From NCBI RefSeq assembly GCF_008365375.1, contig NZ_QOKW01000005.1, positions 186,001-250,000 of the forward strand: a stretch of DNA of 64,000 nucleotides. Reading direction: 5' to 3'. Below the pieces are notes generated by a model. It was given only the letters and a program-made list of their open reading frames with translations. It searched no databases and had not been told where the DNA came from. The position numbers were made by a program, and so were the translations under genes. The stretch's first letter is position 1. Every line of letters begins with the position of its first letter. Below, piece after piece: positions 55,647 to 64,000 of this stretch. This DNA is from Roseomonas genomospecies 6. GTDB lineage: Bacteria; Pseudomonadota; Alphaproteobacteria; Azospirillales; Azospirillaceae.

Positions 55647-56465
55647 GTGGCGTTGCACTGGAATTACGAAGAGCTTCCCTGGGATCAGTTGGACCACACG
55701 AAGGTCGATCCCGATCTCGTGCCGCTCATCAAGGCGGCGGCTTTGGTGGAGTTCAACGCGGACGACTACACGGCCTATCTCTGCAACGTCTTCCACGACG
55801 ATCCCGAGTTCCAGGAGGTCGCCCGCGGTTGGGCGGTCGAGGAGGTGCAGCATGGCCGCGCGCTCGGCAAATGGGCGGAGATGGTCGATCCGACCTTCAA
55901 CTTCGACCGGGCCGTGGAGCGCTTCCGCGCCGGCTACAAGGTGCCGATCGACCTCGACGCCTCGGTCCGGGGCTCGCGCACCGGCGAGATGATCGCCCGC
56001 TGCATGGTCGAGACCGGCACCAGCAGCTACTACGCGGCCATCGGCGATTCCACGGACGAGCCGGTCCTCAAGCTGATCTGCAAGAACATCGCCGCCGACG
56101 AGCTGCGCCACTTCAAGCTCTTCTACACCTACACGAAGAAGTATCTGGAGCTGGAGCGGCTCAACAAGTTCCAGCGCCTGAAGGTCGCGCTGTCGCGCAT
56201 CGGCGAGTCCGAGGACGACGAGCTGGCCTACGCCTACTACGCGGCCAACGCGCCGGAGGGCGAGGCCTACGCGCACAAGACCTACAATCAGGCCTATATG
56301 CGCCGCGCTTATGGCCGTTACCGGCCCAAGCATGTGGACCGCGCGGTGGCCATGGTCTTCAAGGCCTGCGGGCTGAAGCCGCACACCCGCTTCTACTCCG
56401 TCGCCGCCCGCGGCGCCTGGTGGCTGATCGAGAGCCGCGCCAAGCGGCTTGCCAAGGTTGCCTGA
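55647..56465 (+). CDS. Ferritin-like di-iron protein
   Basis: 272 aa from GTG 55647 (GGGAG upstream); an in-frame start at 55551 would run through the terminator and is rejected. The four-helix di-iron layout is visible: Glu-containing VEFNADDYTAYL, E-x-x-H in EEVQHGRAL, a second Glu in ETGTSSYYAAI, and the second E-x-x-H in DELRHFKLF. It resembles acyl-ACP desaturase/ferritin-like proteins. Substrate unknown; iron- and oxygen-dependent oxidation or iron handling is likely. Confidence 0.8.
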   Translation: MALHWNYEELPWDQLDHTKVDPDLVPLIKAAALVEFNADDYTAYLCNVFHDDPEFQEVARGWAVEEVQHGRALGKWAEMVDPTFNFDRAVERFRAGYKVPIDLDASVRGSRTGEMIARCMVETGTSSYYAAIGDSTDEPVLKLICKNIAADELRHFKLFYTYTKKYLELERLNKFQRLKVALSRIGESEDDELAYAYYAANAPEGEAYAHKTYNQAYMRRAYGRYRPKHVDRAVAMVFKACGLKPHTRFYSVAARGAWWLIESRAKRLAKVA

Positions 56466-56483
56466 ACAGGCTGAGTGCGGCGG

Positions 56484-56523
56484 GGTCATACCAACGGCAC
56501 CTGAAGGCGCCGTCGGCATGACC
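56484..56523. repeat. Hairpin 1 of a three-hairpin cassette
   Basis: GGTCATACCAACGGCACCT (56484-56502) faces AGGCGCCGTCGGCATGACC (56505-56523). The three non-matching positions all become G-U pairs in RNA read from the minus strand, meaning the stem is intact in the rppH direction. Confidence 0.7.
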
Positions 56524-56528
56524 CTCTC

Positions 56529-56550
56529 GATCAACGCTAAAGCGTTGATC
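56529..56550. repeat. Hairpin 2 of a three-hairpin cassette
   Basis: GATCAACGCT-aa-AGCGTTGATC is a perfect 10-bp palindrome with a 2-base centre, 5 bases after hairpin 1. Confidence 0.8.
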
Positions 56551-56560
56551 TGACGGGTTT

Positions 56561-56601
56561 TACGGTTGGAAAATGATGGAAGTGATCATTTTCCAACCGT
56601 A
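56561..56601. repeat. Hairpin 3, terminator-like, after rppH
   Basis: TACGGTTGGAAAATGAT (56561-56577) and its exact reverse complement (56585-56601) surround a 7-base loop. It directly follows the rppH stop on the minus strand. A run of A on the left arm gives U in the minus-strand RNA, but no classical U tail follows. Confidence 0.75.
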
Positions 56602-57108
56602 TCAGCCCCGCCGCAGCGCCGCGATCAGGGGCGCGAACTCTGCGAGCACCGTTTCGTAGACCGGGCGCTTGAAGGGCACGATCAGGCCGGGCAGATCGTC
56701 CGCATCGACCCATTTCCAGGCGTCGAATTCCGGATGCTCGGTGGCGAGGTCGATGTCGGAATCCTCGCCGGTGAAGCGGGCGGCCAGCCACACCTGCTCC
56801 TGCCCGCGCCAGCGCCCCTTCCAGACCTTGCCCAGCAGATGGTCGGGCAGGTCGTAGCGCAGCTTCTCCGCCGTCTCCCCCAGGATCTCGGCCTTGTCCG
56901 TGCCGATCTCCTCCTTCAACTCGCGCAGGGCGGCCTCGTGGGTGCTCTCGCCCTCGTCGATGCCGCCCTGGGGCATCTGCCAGGCGTCCTTGCTGTCGCA
57001 GCGCCGGGCCACGAAGACCTGCCCGCGGCCGTTCAGCAGCATCACCCCCACGCAGGGGCGGTAGGGGAGGGAGTCGCGGTCGATGGGCTTCTTGCTCATG
57101 CGCCTCAT
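56602..57108 (-). CDS. rppH: RNA pyrophosphohydrolase
   Basis: 168 aa Nudix hydrolase. [20 protein letters not shown] at the start, Nudix box [20 protein letters not shown], and the RppH motif WQMPQGG and W-x-x-L/VDPDDL-like patterns. It removes pyrophosphate from 5' mRNA ends to trigger decay; alphaproteobacterial members may also cleave diadenosine polyphosphates. ATG 57108 overlaps the upstream stop (ATGA), so it is translationally coupled; ATG 57099 is the alternative. Confidence 0.93.
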   Translation of the reverse strand: MRRMSKKPIDRDSLPYRPCVGVMLLNGRGQVFVARRCDSKDAWQMPQGGIDEGESTHEAALRELKEEIGTDKAEILGETAEKLRYDLPDHLLGKVWKGRWRGQEQVWLAARFTGEDSDIDLATEHPEFDAWKWVDADDLPGLIVPFKRPVYETVLAEFAPLIAALRRG

Positions 57109-58364
57109 TGCTTCTGCATGTTGGCCACGGCGGAGACCGGCACGATGGCGATGCCACGGTCGGCCAGCCCGGTGAGCCACAGGTTGATCCGTTCGATGGT
57201 GCTGGGGTAGGGCGCGCCGATGCCCACCGCGGCGCCGTTGGCCTTTGCGATGGCCTCCAACTCGCGGAGCTGGTCGTCGATGGCGCCGCGCGACAGGTCG
57301 CGGTCGATCACCCGGTCGGCGAAGGCGCGGGGCACGCCGGCCTGCCCCGCCAGGGTGCCGGTGACGCTGCGCGGGTTGGCGCGGGCGTCCAGAACCATCA
57401 GCCCGCGGGCCTTCATCGCCTCGACGACCGGGGTCACCGCGTCGGCGGAGGCCGTGAACTTGCTGCCGGTGGTGCTGGTGATGCCGACATAACCCACCGC
57501 CTTGCCCAGCGACCATTCCAGCCGCTCCATGTTGCGCTCCGGCGGCAGCATGGTCAGAAGGGCGTTGGGGCCGGGGTCGTTGCGCGGGTAGTCCTGCGGC
57601 TCCATGGGGACGGAGAGCATCACCTCGTGCCCCTTGCTGCGGGCGCGTTCCACCCAATTGTCCAGCCGCTCCGCATAGGGGACGAAGGCGAGCGTGACGG
57701 TCGGCGGCAGCTTCTGCAGGGCGTTGCCGGTGGTCACGCCGGAGATGCCCATCTCGGCCAGAACAATGGCGATGCGCGGGCGCCGGTCGGCGGCGGGGAA
57801 GGGGCGGGCGTAGACCTGCCAGGGCTTGCGTCCGTCCTCGGCGATGCGCGGCAGCGGACCGTTCCGCGAGTCCTCCACCAAGCCCGGAACCGGAGCCGGG
57901 GTGAGGGTGACCGGGCCGCTCACGACGGCAGGGGGCAAGACGGCAGGAGGCACGACGGCAGGGGCGGCGGCGGCAGGCGGCACGGCGGCGGGCGGGGCGG
58001 CGGCCACGGGCGGAGGGGCCGGCGGCGCTGGGGCCGCCGCTGGGGCCGCCGCGGGGGCCGGTGCCTGCACCGCGCCCTTCACCGGCACGTCCACGCGGGG
58101 AATGGCGGCCAGCCACGCCTCGGTGGTGTGCTCCGCGTTCATCGCCAGCCAGCCGGCCAGCCCGCCCAGTCCCAGCGCCACCACGGCGTAGGCGCCGAGC
58201 AGCCTCTTGGCGAGGGGCGACAGGGGGCGGCGTTCCTTCGCCCGTGGCAGGTCGTCGTCGAAGCCGTCGCCCGACCGCTTGCGGCGGAGGCGCGCCAGCA
58301 GGCCGGGTCCGGAACGTTCCCGTTTCGCGGGTTTCAGGCGGCCCAGCAGGGCGGCGGCGTTCAC
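57105..58364 (-). CDS. Divergent polysaccharide deacetylase, YibQ-like
   Basis: 419 aa from GTG 58364. Cytoplasmic basic leader, one helix ([21 protein letters not shown], ~50-70), an Ala/Pro-rich linker (~95-160) and a periplasmic NodB-like domain ([47 protein letters not shown]). The family (formerly DUF610) lies beside envC/ctpA in many proteobacteria. The substrate is unknown; peptidoglycan or another envelope glycan is likely. 16 bases after ctpA. Confidence 0.88.
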   Translation of the reverse strand: MNAAALLGRLKPAKRERSGPGLLARLRRKRSGDGFDDDLPRAKERRPLSPLAKRLLGAYAVVALGLGGLAGWLAMNAEHTTEAWLAAIPRVDVPVKGAVQAPAPAAAPAAAPAPPAPPPVAAAPPAAVPPAAAAPAVVPPAVLPPAVVSGPVTLTPAPVPGLVEDSRNGPLPRIAEDGRKPWQVYARPFPAADRRPRIAIVLAEMGISGVTTGNALQKLPPTVTLAFVPYAERLDNWVERARSKGHEVMLSVPMEPQDYPRNDPGPNALLTMLPPERNMERLEWSLGKAVGYVGITSTTGSKFTASADAVTPVVEAMKARGLMVLDARANPRSVTGTLAGQAGVPRAFADRVIDRDLSRGAIDDQLRELEAIAKANGAAVGIGAPYPSTIERINLWLTGLADRGIAIVPVSAVANMQKQ

Positions 58365-58380
58365 GGACCCGTCACTCCCC

Positions 58381-59793
58381 TCAGTTCGCGCGGGCCTGGA
58401 ACAGGGCGACGCCCCGCAGCAGGTCGAGCGCGCGCGCCAACTGATAGTCGAAGGGCGGCTGGTTGGCCGCGCCCTCGCCATTCTCCGCCGGCCCGTTGCC
58501 GTTCGCGGGCGCCGCACCGGGCGCTGCGCCAGGGACGGCCCCCGGAGTTGCCCCAGGCGCCGCCCCGGGAGCCGGAGTCCCGCTGGCGCCCGGACCCGGA
58601 GCCGGCTGGGTGGTGGCCGGACGGGGCGAATCCGGGTTGCGCAGCGCGCCGCGCAGGTCGCTCTCGCGGCGGCGGATCAGACCCTGGTCGGTCTCCTCCA
58701 CGCGGGCCGGATGCACCTCGATGTCCGGGGCGATGCCGAGCGCCTGGATCGACTTGCCCGACGGGGTGTAGTAGCGCGCCGTGGTCAGGCGCATGGCGCC
58801 GTGGCCGGGCAGCGGGATGATGGTCTGGACCGAGCCCTTGCCGAAGGACTGGGTGCCCAGCACCAGCGCGCGCTTGTGGTCCTGAAGGGCGCCCGCGACG
58901 ATTTCCGACGCCGAGGCCGAACCGCCGTTGACCAGCACCACGATCGGCAGGCCCTTGGCGAGGTCGCCGGGCTTGGCGTTGTAGCGCGTGCCTTCCTCCG
59001 CCTTGCGGCCCCGGGTGGAGACGATCTCCCCCTTCTCCAGGAAGGTGTCGGACACCGACACCGCCTGATCGAGCAGGCCGCCGGGGTTGTTGCGCAGGTC
59101 GAGGACATAGCCCTTCAGCTTGTCGCCCAACTGCTGCTGGATGGAGGCGATGGCCTTCTCCAGACCCTGCTGCGTCTGCTCGTTGAAGCTGGTGATGCGG
59201 ACGTAGCCGATGTCGCCCTCGGTGCGGTAACGGACCGACTGCACCTTGATGACGGCGCGGGTCAGGGTGACCTCGAACGGCTCGCCGGCCTCGCCGCGGC
59301 GCACGGTGACCTTGATGTCGCTTCCCACCGGGCCGCGCATCTTCTCCACGGCCTCGTTCAGCGACAGGCCCATCACCGCCTCGCCGTTGAGTTGGATGAT
59401 GAGGTCGCCCGGCTGCAGGCCGGCGCGGAAGGCCGGGGTGTCGTCGATGGGCGACACGACCTTGATCAGGCCGTTTTCCATCGTCACCTCGATGCCCAGC
59501 CCGCCGAACTCGCCGCGGGTCTGCACCTGCATGTCCTGGAAGCTTTTGCGGTTCAGGTAGCTGGAGTGCGGGTCGAGCGACGTCAGCATCCCGTTGATGG
59601 CGGATTCGATGAGCTGCTCGTCCGTCGTCGTTTCGACATACTCGGCGCGCACGCGCTCGAAGACGTCGCCGAACAGGTTGAGCTGGCGGTAGGTCTCGGA
59701 GCTGTTGTTGTTCACCTGCGCGGTGACGGTGGCGACGCCGGCACCCAGAAACACCAGGGCCGCGGCGGTGGCGGCACGCTTGACTATCCTCAT
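58381..59793 (-). CDS. ctpA: C-terminal processing protease CtpA (S41)
   Basis: 470 aa. A signal/anchor helix (ATAAALVFLGAGVATVTA), a PDZ domain (GGLGIEVTMENGLIKVVSPI) and the S41 catalytic core with Ser-Lys dyad (GSASASEIVAGAL, Ser; GTQSFGKGSVQ, Lys). It trims envelope proteins and peptidoglycan hydrolases. The C-terminus holds a PGAAPGA-type repeated tail (~415-450) unlike the rest. Follows envC directly (1 base). Confidence 0.94.
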   Translation of the reverse strand: MRIVKRAATAAALVFLGAGVATVTAQVNNNSSETYRQLNLFGDVFERVRAEYVETTTDEQLIESAINGMLTSLDPHSSYLNRKSFQDMQVQTRGEFGGLGIEVTMENGLIKVVSPIDDTPAFRAGLQPGDLIIQLNGEAVMGLSLNEAVEKMRGPVGSDIKVTVRRGEAGEPFEVTLTRAVIKVQSVRYRTEGDIGYVRITSFNEQTQQGLEKAIASIQQQLGDKLKGYVLDLRNNPGGLLDQAVSVSDTFLEKGEIVSTRGRKAEEGTRYNAKPGDLAKGLPIVVLVNGGSASASEIVAGALQDHKRALVLGTQSFGKGSVQTIIPLPGHGAMRLTTARYYTPSGKSIQALGIAPDIEVHPARVEETDQGLIRRRESDLRGALRNPDSPRPATTQPAPGPGASGTPAPGAAPGATPGAVPGAAPGAAPANGNGPAENGEGAANQPPFDYQLARALDLLRGVALFQARAN

Positions 59794-61194
59794 CTACCCT
59801 TGTCCTTTCCCCTCCGGGGCGCCGAAACCGCGCTGTGGATTGATCGGCTGTCCGTGACGTCGTAGCTCGAAGTAAAGATCGGGTGAACCGTCGGCGGGCA
59901 TCAGGCCAATGGGCTCCCCCGTGGCCACACGCCGTCCGACGGCCGTGTCGATGCGGCCAAATCCAGCGATGAGACTATGATATCCGTGGCTGTGTTCCAC
60001 GATCAAGATTTGGCCATAGCCGCGGAACGGGCCGGCGAACACGATCGTTCCGGCCTGTGGGGACACCACGGTCGAACCGGCGCGGGCCTGGATGGTGACG
60101 CCGCGGCTGGTGGCGCCGTAGCGGTCGGCCTCGCCGTAGCGGACGGTCACGCGGCCCCCCACCGGCAGGCGCTCTCCGGCGGGGGCGGCGCGGGCGGCGT
60201 CCGCCTCGGCACGGGCCCGCTGCTCCGCCGCTCTTTGCTCCGCAAGCTTCTGTTCCGCAAGCTTCTGTTCCGCAAGCTTTTGTGCGGCCAGTTTCTGCTC
60301 GGCGAGCTTGCGCTCGGCCTCCTTGCGCTCCGCTTCCAGCCGTTCGGCCTCGCGCTTCGCAGCCGCGGCGGCGGCGGCCCGGCGTTCGGCCTCGATGCGG
60401 TCCATCAACTGGCGAAGGTCGGCGGCCTGACCGGTCAGCCGGGCGGTGCGCTGGGCGACCTGCTGCCGCTCCTCCTCGGTCTGGCGCGACAGCTCCTCGC
60501 GGCGGGCGACCAGCCGGGCGATGTCCTTCTGACGGTCGATCAGGTTCAGGCGGGCGGCGTAGGTGCGGCTGCGCTGAGCCTCCAGCGACTCGCGCGTCTC
60601 GGCGAGACGGGTCAGCGCCTGGGCCAGCGCGTCGGCGCGGGCGCGCAGAGCCGGCACCGTGTCGCGCAGCAGCAGGGCGGAACGCAGCGTGTCCACCGGC
60701 CCGTCCGGGCGGGCCAGCGCCGCTTCCGGTGGGATGCGGGCGACGCGCTGCAGGGCGGCCAGAAGCGCGGCGATCTGCTGCCGCTCGCCTTCCAGCCGTT
60801 CGGCCTGGCTGCGCTCCTGCGCCTCCAGAGCGGTCAGGCTTCCTTCGAGGTGGACGAGTTCGTCTTCCTGCGCGCGTTCCTGATCGGCCAGACCGACCAG
60901 CCGGTCGCGCAACTCGTCCAGCTCCTTTTGAAGCGTCTGGGACTGGCGTTCGAGCTGTCTCTGAAGGGCCTTGTCGGCCTGGATGTCCTGCTCCACCCGC
61001 TTCAGCGTCTGACCGGGGGACTCGGTCTGCGCGGCGACGGCGGCGGAAATGGCGAGGACGGTGGCGGCCACGACGATAGGCAGCCCGGCGGCGGGGAGCC
61101 AGGAAAACGCCCGTCTCCCCCCCGCGGACGGCGGAAAGGAGACGTGGAAGGGGAGCAGAGCAACACCCGCCGGATGATCGCGCCCTGCGCCCAT
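59794..61194 (-). CDS. envC: Murein hydrolase activator EnvC-type
   Basis: 466 aa. A signal helix (LPIVVAATVLAISAAVAA), two coiled-coil stretches (~50-270), an AEQKL-repeat segment and a C-terminal LytM/M23 domain (GVTIQARAGSTVVSPQAGTI, FRGYGQILIVEHSHGYHSLI, DLYFELRRHGQPINP). The usual metal-binding H-x-x-x-D and H-x-H are not intact, as in EnvC, so it should activate amidases rather than cut by itself. Same cluster as ctpA and gpmI. Confidence 0.9.
   Translation of the reverse strand: MGAGRDHPAGVALLPFHVSFPPSAGGRRAFSWLPAAGLPIVVAATVLAISAAVAAQTESPGQTLKRVEQDIQADKALQRQLERQSQTLQKELDELRDRLVGLADQERAQEDELVHLEGSLTALEAQERSQAERLEGERQQIAALLAALQRVARIPPEAALARPDGPVDTLRSALLLRDTVPALRARADALAQALTRLAETRESLEAQRSRTYAARLNLIDRQKDIARLVARREELSRQTEEERQQVAQRTARLTGQAADLRQLMDRIEAERRAAAAAAAKREAERLEAERKEAERKLAEQKLAAQKLAEQKLAEQKLAEQRAAEQRARAEADAARAAPAGERLPVGGRVTVRYGEADRYGATSRGVTIQARAGSTVVSPQAGTIVFAGPFRGYGQILIVEHSHGYHSLIAGFGRIDTAVGRRVATGEPIGLMPADGSPDLYFELRRHGQPINPQRGFGAPEGKGQG
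60241..60285 (-). repeat. 15-bp tandem repeat inside envC
   Basis: CGCAAGCTTCTGTTC occurs at 60241 and 60256 exactly and a third, changed copy at 60271. On the minus strand it encodes repeated AEQKL pentapeptides in the segment between the coiled coil and LytM domain. Confidence 0.85.
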
Positions 61195-61207
61195 GCCCGG
61201 TTTTGCC

Positions 61208-62773
61208 TTATTCCGCGGCGGCCCGCGCGGAGGCGCGGTCGATCAGGCTCTTGCCGGTCATCTCCGCCGGCTGGGGCAGCTTCATCAGGTCCAGCAGGGT
61301 CGGGGCGATGTCGGCCAGCCGCCCGCTGCGGATCGCCTTGACCCCGGCGGGGCCGTTCACCAGCACCAGCGGCACCTTGTCCAGCGTGTGGGCGGTGTGC
61401 GGGCCGTTGGTTTCCGGGTCCTTCATCAGCTCGCAATTGCCGTGGTCGGCGGTGACCAGCATCACGCCGCCTTGGGCCCGCACGGCGGCCTCCAGCCGGC
61501 CCAGGCTGGCGTCCACGGCCTCCACCGCCTTGATGGCGGCGGACAGGATGCCGCTGTGCCCGACCATGTCGGGGTTGGCGTAGTTGATGACGATGAGATC
61601 GTACGTCCCGCTGTCCACCGCGGCCACGACCTTGTCGGTCATCTCGGCGGCGGACATCTCCGGCTGGAGATCGTAGGTGGCGACCTTCGGCGACGGCACC
61701 AGGATGCGGTCCTCACCCGGATACACGCGCTCCTCGCCACCGTTGAAGAAGAAGGTGACGTGCGGGTACTTTTCCGTCTCGGCGATGCGCAACTGGGTCA
61801 ATCCGGCCTCGCTGACCACTTCGCCCAGCACCTTGGTCAAGGATTTCGGCGGAAAGATGGTCGTCATCAGCTTGGCGAGCGTGGACGAATATTCGACCAT
61901 GCCGACGACGGCGGCCAGCTTCGGGACGGAGGCGCGCTCGAACCCGTCGAAGGCCGGATCGACGAAGGCGGCCAGGATCTCGCGGGCGCGGTCGGCGCGG
62001 AAATTCGCCATCAGGATGGCGTCGCCGTCCTTCATGCCGGTGTAGCCGTCGATGACGGTCGGCAGGATGAACTCGTCGTGGGTGCCGGCGGCGTAGCTCT
62101 GCTCGATGGCCTGGATCGGGTCGGCGGCCTTCTCGCCCTGGGCGCTCACCAGGGCGGCGTAGGCCTTGGCGACGCGGTCCCAGCGCTTGTCGCGGTCCAT
62201 GGCGTAGTAGCGCCCGCTGACCGTGGCGACGGTGACGCCGGGCAGGGCGTGCACGTCGGCCATGAATTCGGCCATCTGGTCCTTGGCGCTCTGCGGCGGC
62301 ACGTCGCGCCCGTCGGTGAAGGCGTGGATCTCGACCGGAACGCCTTCATGGGCCAGAACGCCGGCCAGCGCCGCGATGTGGTCCTGGTGCGAATGCACGC
62401 CGCCCGGAGACAGCAGGCCCAGGATGTGGCAGCGCCCGCCGGACGCCCGCAGCGCCTTGGCGAGGTCGTTCAGGGCGGCGTTGCGCTCCAGTTCGCCCTC
62501 GACGATGGCGTGGTCGATCATCACCAGATCCTGGCGGACGACGCGCCCCGCGCCCAGATTCATGTGACCGACCTCGGAGTTGCCCATCTGGCCCTTGGGC
62601 AGGCCGACCTCCTCCTCGCTCGCCTCCAGGAAGGCGCGCGGCTCCGACGACCACAGCCGGTCCCAGTTGGGCGTGTCGCCCTGCGCGATGGCGTTGTCCT
62701 CCCGCTCCTCGCGGTAGCCCCAGCCATCCAGGATGCACAGCACTACGGGTCGGGGACGATTGGTCTCGGTCAT
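61208..62773 (-). CDS. gpmI: Cofactor-independent phosphoglycerate mutase
   Basis: 521 aa. PVVLCILDGWGYREE (metal site), MGNSEVGHMNLGAGR (catalytic Ser), GGVHSHQDHIAAL, TDGRDVPPQSA, and NYANPDMVGHSG / VTADHGNCE in the phosphatase half. It interconverts 3- and 2-phosphoglycerate with Mn. ATG 62773 is chosen as GAGGAG lies 4 bases upstream. Confidence 0.96.
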   Translation of the reverse strand: MTETNRPRPVVLCILDGWGYREEREDNAIAQGDTPNWDRLWSSEPRAFLEASEEEVGLPKGQMGNSEVGHMNLGAGRVVRQDLVMIDHAIVEGELERNAALNDLAKALRASGGRCHILGLLSPGGVHSHQDHIAALAGVLAHEGVPVEIHAFTDGRDVPPQSAKDQMAEFMADVHALPGVTVATVSGRYYAMDRDKRWDRVAKAYAALVSAQGEKAADPIQAIEQSYAAGTHDEFILPTVIDGYTGMKDGDAILMANFRADRAREILAAFVDPAFDGFERASVPKLAAVVGMVEYSSTLAKLMTTIFPPKSLTKVLGEVVSEAGLTQLRIAETEKYPHVTFFFNGGEERVYPGEDRILVPSPKVATYDLQPEMSAAEMTDKVVAAVDSGTYDLIVINYANPDMVGHSGILSAAIKAVEAVDASLGRLEAAVRAQGGVMLVTADHGNCELMKDPETNGPHTAHTLDKVPLVLVNGPAGVKAIRSGRLADIAPTLLDLMKLPQPAEMTGKSLIDRASARAAAE

Positions 62774-62905
62774 CACGCTCCTCATACGCCTGTCACGGTC
62801 GGGTTGCGGGTCTCGGTCGATGTTCTTGGCGCTGCCGCTTTTTACGCGCAGATCGCTTTGGGCCGGATCAGAAAATGGCACGCCCTCGCTTCCGCACAAT
62901 GGGAG

Positions 62906-63364
62906 TCATGCACGGTGATAGGGATGTCCGGCCAGAATTTGCTGGGCACGGTAGATTTGCTCCGCCAGCATGCCTCGCACCAGCATATGCGGCCATGTCA
63001 TGGCGCCCAAGGCCAAAAGAAAGTCGGCGCGCGCGCGTACGGCGTCGCCGTGGCCGTCCGCCCCGCCGATCAGAAAGGCGATGTCGCCCGCCCCCTGGTC
63101 CCGCCAGCCGCCGATCTTGGCGGCGAAGGCTTCGCTGGTGATGGTCTTGCCGCGCTCATCCAGCGCCACGACGATGGCCCCGGCGGGGATGGCGGCCAAA
63201 AGCAACTCCGCCTCCTGCCGCTTCAGCTCGTCGGAGGCGAGGCGCTTCTTCACCTCGACCTCGCGCAGAGTCAGCGGCCAGGACAGGCGGCCCGCATACT
63301 CGTCATACAGATCGCGCGCCGGACCGGTCCGTGACCGCCCAACCGCGGCAAGCCACAGACGCAT
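62906..63364 (-). CDS. rlmH: 23S rRNA m3-pseudouridine1915 methyltransferase
   Basis: 152 aa SPOUT enzyme. [25 protein letters not shown], the C-terminal [29 protein letters not shown] are the RlmH signatures. It methylates pseudouridine 1915 in helix 69 of the 50S subunit. Downstream of rsfS in the usual order. Confidence 0.96.
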   Translation of the reverse strand: MRLWLAAVGRSRTGPARDLYDEYAGRLSWPLTLREVEVKKRLASDELKRQEAELLLAAIPAGAIVVALDERGKTITSEAFAAKIGGWRDQGAGDIAFLIGGADGHGDAVRARADFLLALGAMTWPHMLVRGMLAEQIYRAQQILAGHPYHRA

Positions 63365-63406
63365 CGGCCCGACTCCCGTTCGTCACCCGTCCTTAAGGCT
63401 TGTCCG

Positions 63407-63847
63407 TCAGGCGCTCATGCGCTCGGCGGAGGGCCGCGGCGTCTCCAGACCCCACATCTTCTCGATGTTGTAGAAGGTCCGGACTTCCGGGCGGAACAGG
63501 TGGATGATGACGTCCCCGGCATCGACCAGAACCCAGTCGCACTGGGACAGGCCTTCGACCTCGACGCCGCGCAGACCAGCCTGCTTCATCCGGTCGGCCA
63601 GCTTCATGGCCATGGCGGCGATGTGCCGGGTGTTGCGGCCCGACGCCACGATCATGTAGTCGGCGATGCTGGTCTTGCCGGCAAGGTCGATGACGACGAC
63701 GTCTTCGGCCTGATCGTCGTCCAGGGACTTTTCGACGAGCGCCTTCAGTTCGTCCGGCTGGGGAACGGGAACGGGCGCGGGCCGCACAACGGGCGCGGCC
63801 GGTTCGATGAACGTGTTGATGGTACCCACCTCGCGATACAGGGTCAC
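63407..63847 (-). CDS. rsfS: Ribosome silencing factor RsfS
   Basis: 146 aa from GTG 63847, whose GTGA overlaps the nadD stop. The DUF143 core is EDVVVIDLAGKTSIADYMIVA, GLSQCDWVLVDAGDVIIHLF, VRTFYNIEKMWG. It binds L14 and blocks subunit joining in starvation. An N-terminal Pro/Val leader (~20-30) is extra. Confidence 0.95.
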   Translation of the reverse strand: MTLYREVGTINTFIEPAAPVVRPAPVPVPQPDELKALVEKSLDDDQAEDVVVIDLAGKTSIADYMIVASGRNTRHIAAMAMKLADRMKQAGLRGVEVEGLSQCDWVLVDAGDVIIHLFRPEVRTFYNIEKMWGLETPRPSAERMSA

Positions 63848-64000
63848 GACCCGCTGGCGCGTGCCCGGCGGATCGCCGTCGCCGAAGCCGGATGCAGCGG
63901 GTTGCGGAGGAAAATCCAGGCCGGTGTTTCGGAACCGGCCAACCCCTTGGCCTTGTGCATGCTGACCCGGCGACGGGCATAGCGCTGAGCGGCTATGCCA
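63844..64000 (-). CDS. nadD: Nicotinate-nucleotide adenylyltransferase, C-term fragment
   Basis: The last ~51 residues only; the gene continues beyond the right edge. The reading ends in QRYARRRVSMHKAKG ... WIFLRNPLHPASATAIRRA and TGA at 63844. The SATAIR end matches NadD, which forms NaAD from NaMN. Four-base overlap with rsfS, the universal nadD-rsfS pairing. Confidence 0.85.
   Translation of the reverse strand, partial: GIAAQRYARRRVSMHKAKGLAGSETPAWIFLRNPLHPASATAIRRARASGS

Overview
The window reads as chromosomal DNA of a high-G+C alphaproteobacterium of the Rhodospirillales, most likely Azospirillum or a close relative. The evidence is the F1 operon order atpHAGDC without F0 genes beside it, an SRP RNA directly upstream of dnaX-ybaB-recR, the cell-wall and ribosome cluster nadD-rsfS-rlmH-gpmI-envC-ctpA-yibQ-rppH, the yejABEF peptide transporter, and strong G/C at third codon positions. 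The genus is my inference. LAYOUT. (1) About 1-11,650 is an accessory island with visibly lower G+C. It carries two tyrosine recombinases, a very large flagellin (1091 aa) behind a sigma-54-type promoter, a pentapeptide-repeat protein with a 74-aa partner, a divergent MarR-type regulator, a MASE1-PAS histidine kinase with a single-domain response regulator, and three small genes of unknown function. (2) 11.7-21 kb holds rluE and a yej-type oligopeptide/microcin C importer with two binding-protein paralogues; a Phd/PIN toxin-antitoxin pair with its own promoter sits between yejE and yejF. (3) 21-27.3 kb holds aquaporin, a 37-aa membrane peptide behind a long hairpin, hisN, nudC, pheA, kdsB and a membrane-anchored cytochrome c. 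(4) 27.3-31.8 kb holds the SRP RNA, dnaX, ybaB, recR and pgk. (5) 32-42.5 kb is mixed: a frameshifted methyltransferase, a CYTH-CHAD protein with a ParA-like ATPase, tam, an orphan histidine kinase, hldE, an entericidin-like lipoprotein, a haloacetate dehalogenase, an unrecognised 214-aa protein and ppk2. (6) 42.7-49 kb holds lpd, xerC, a DUF484 gene, a transaldolase-family gene and priA. (7) 50.4-56.5 kb holds the F1-ATPase operon with a good terminator, followed by a ferritin-like di-iron protein. (8) 56.6-64 kb is one long minus-strand cluster from nadD (cut by the window edge) to rppH. HOW THE PARTS FIT. The island looks like a mobile block supplying an extra, individually regulated surface filament plus signalling. 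The rest is housekeeping (replication restart, clamp loading, energy, envelope sugar synthesis, peptidoglycan remodelling, ribosome maturation). Intergenic spaces are rich in hairpins: REP-like GC-rich elements, two long inverted elements of the TTCACCAC type, a three-hairpin cassette after rppH, and two small genes whose Shine-Dalgarno sequence lies inside a perfect hairpin arm. I saw no CRISPR array, rRNA or tRNA gene.
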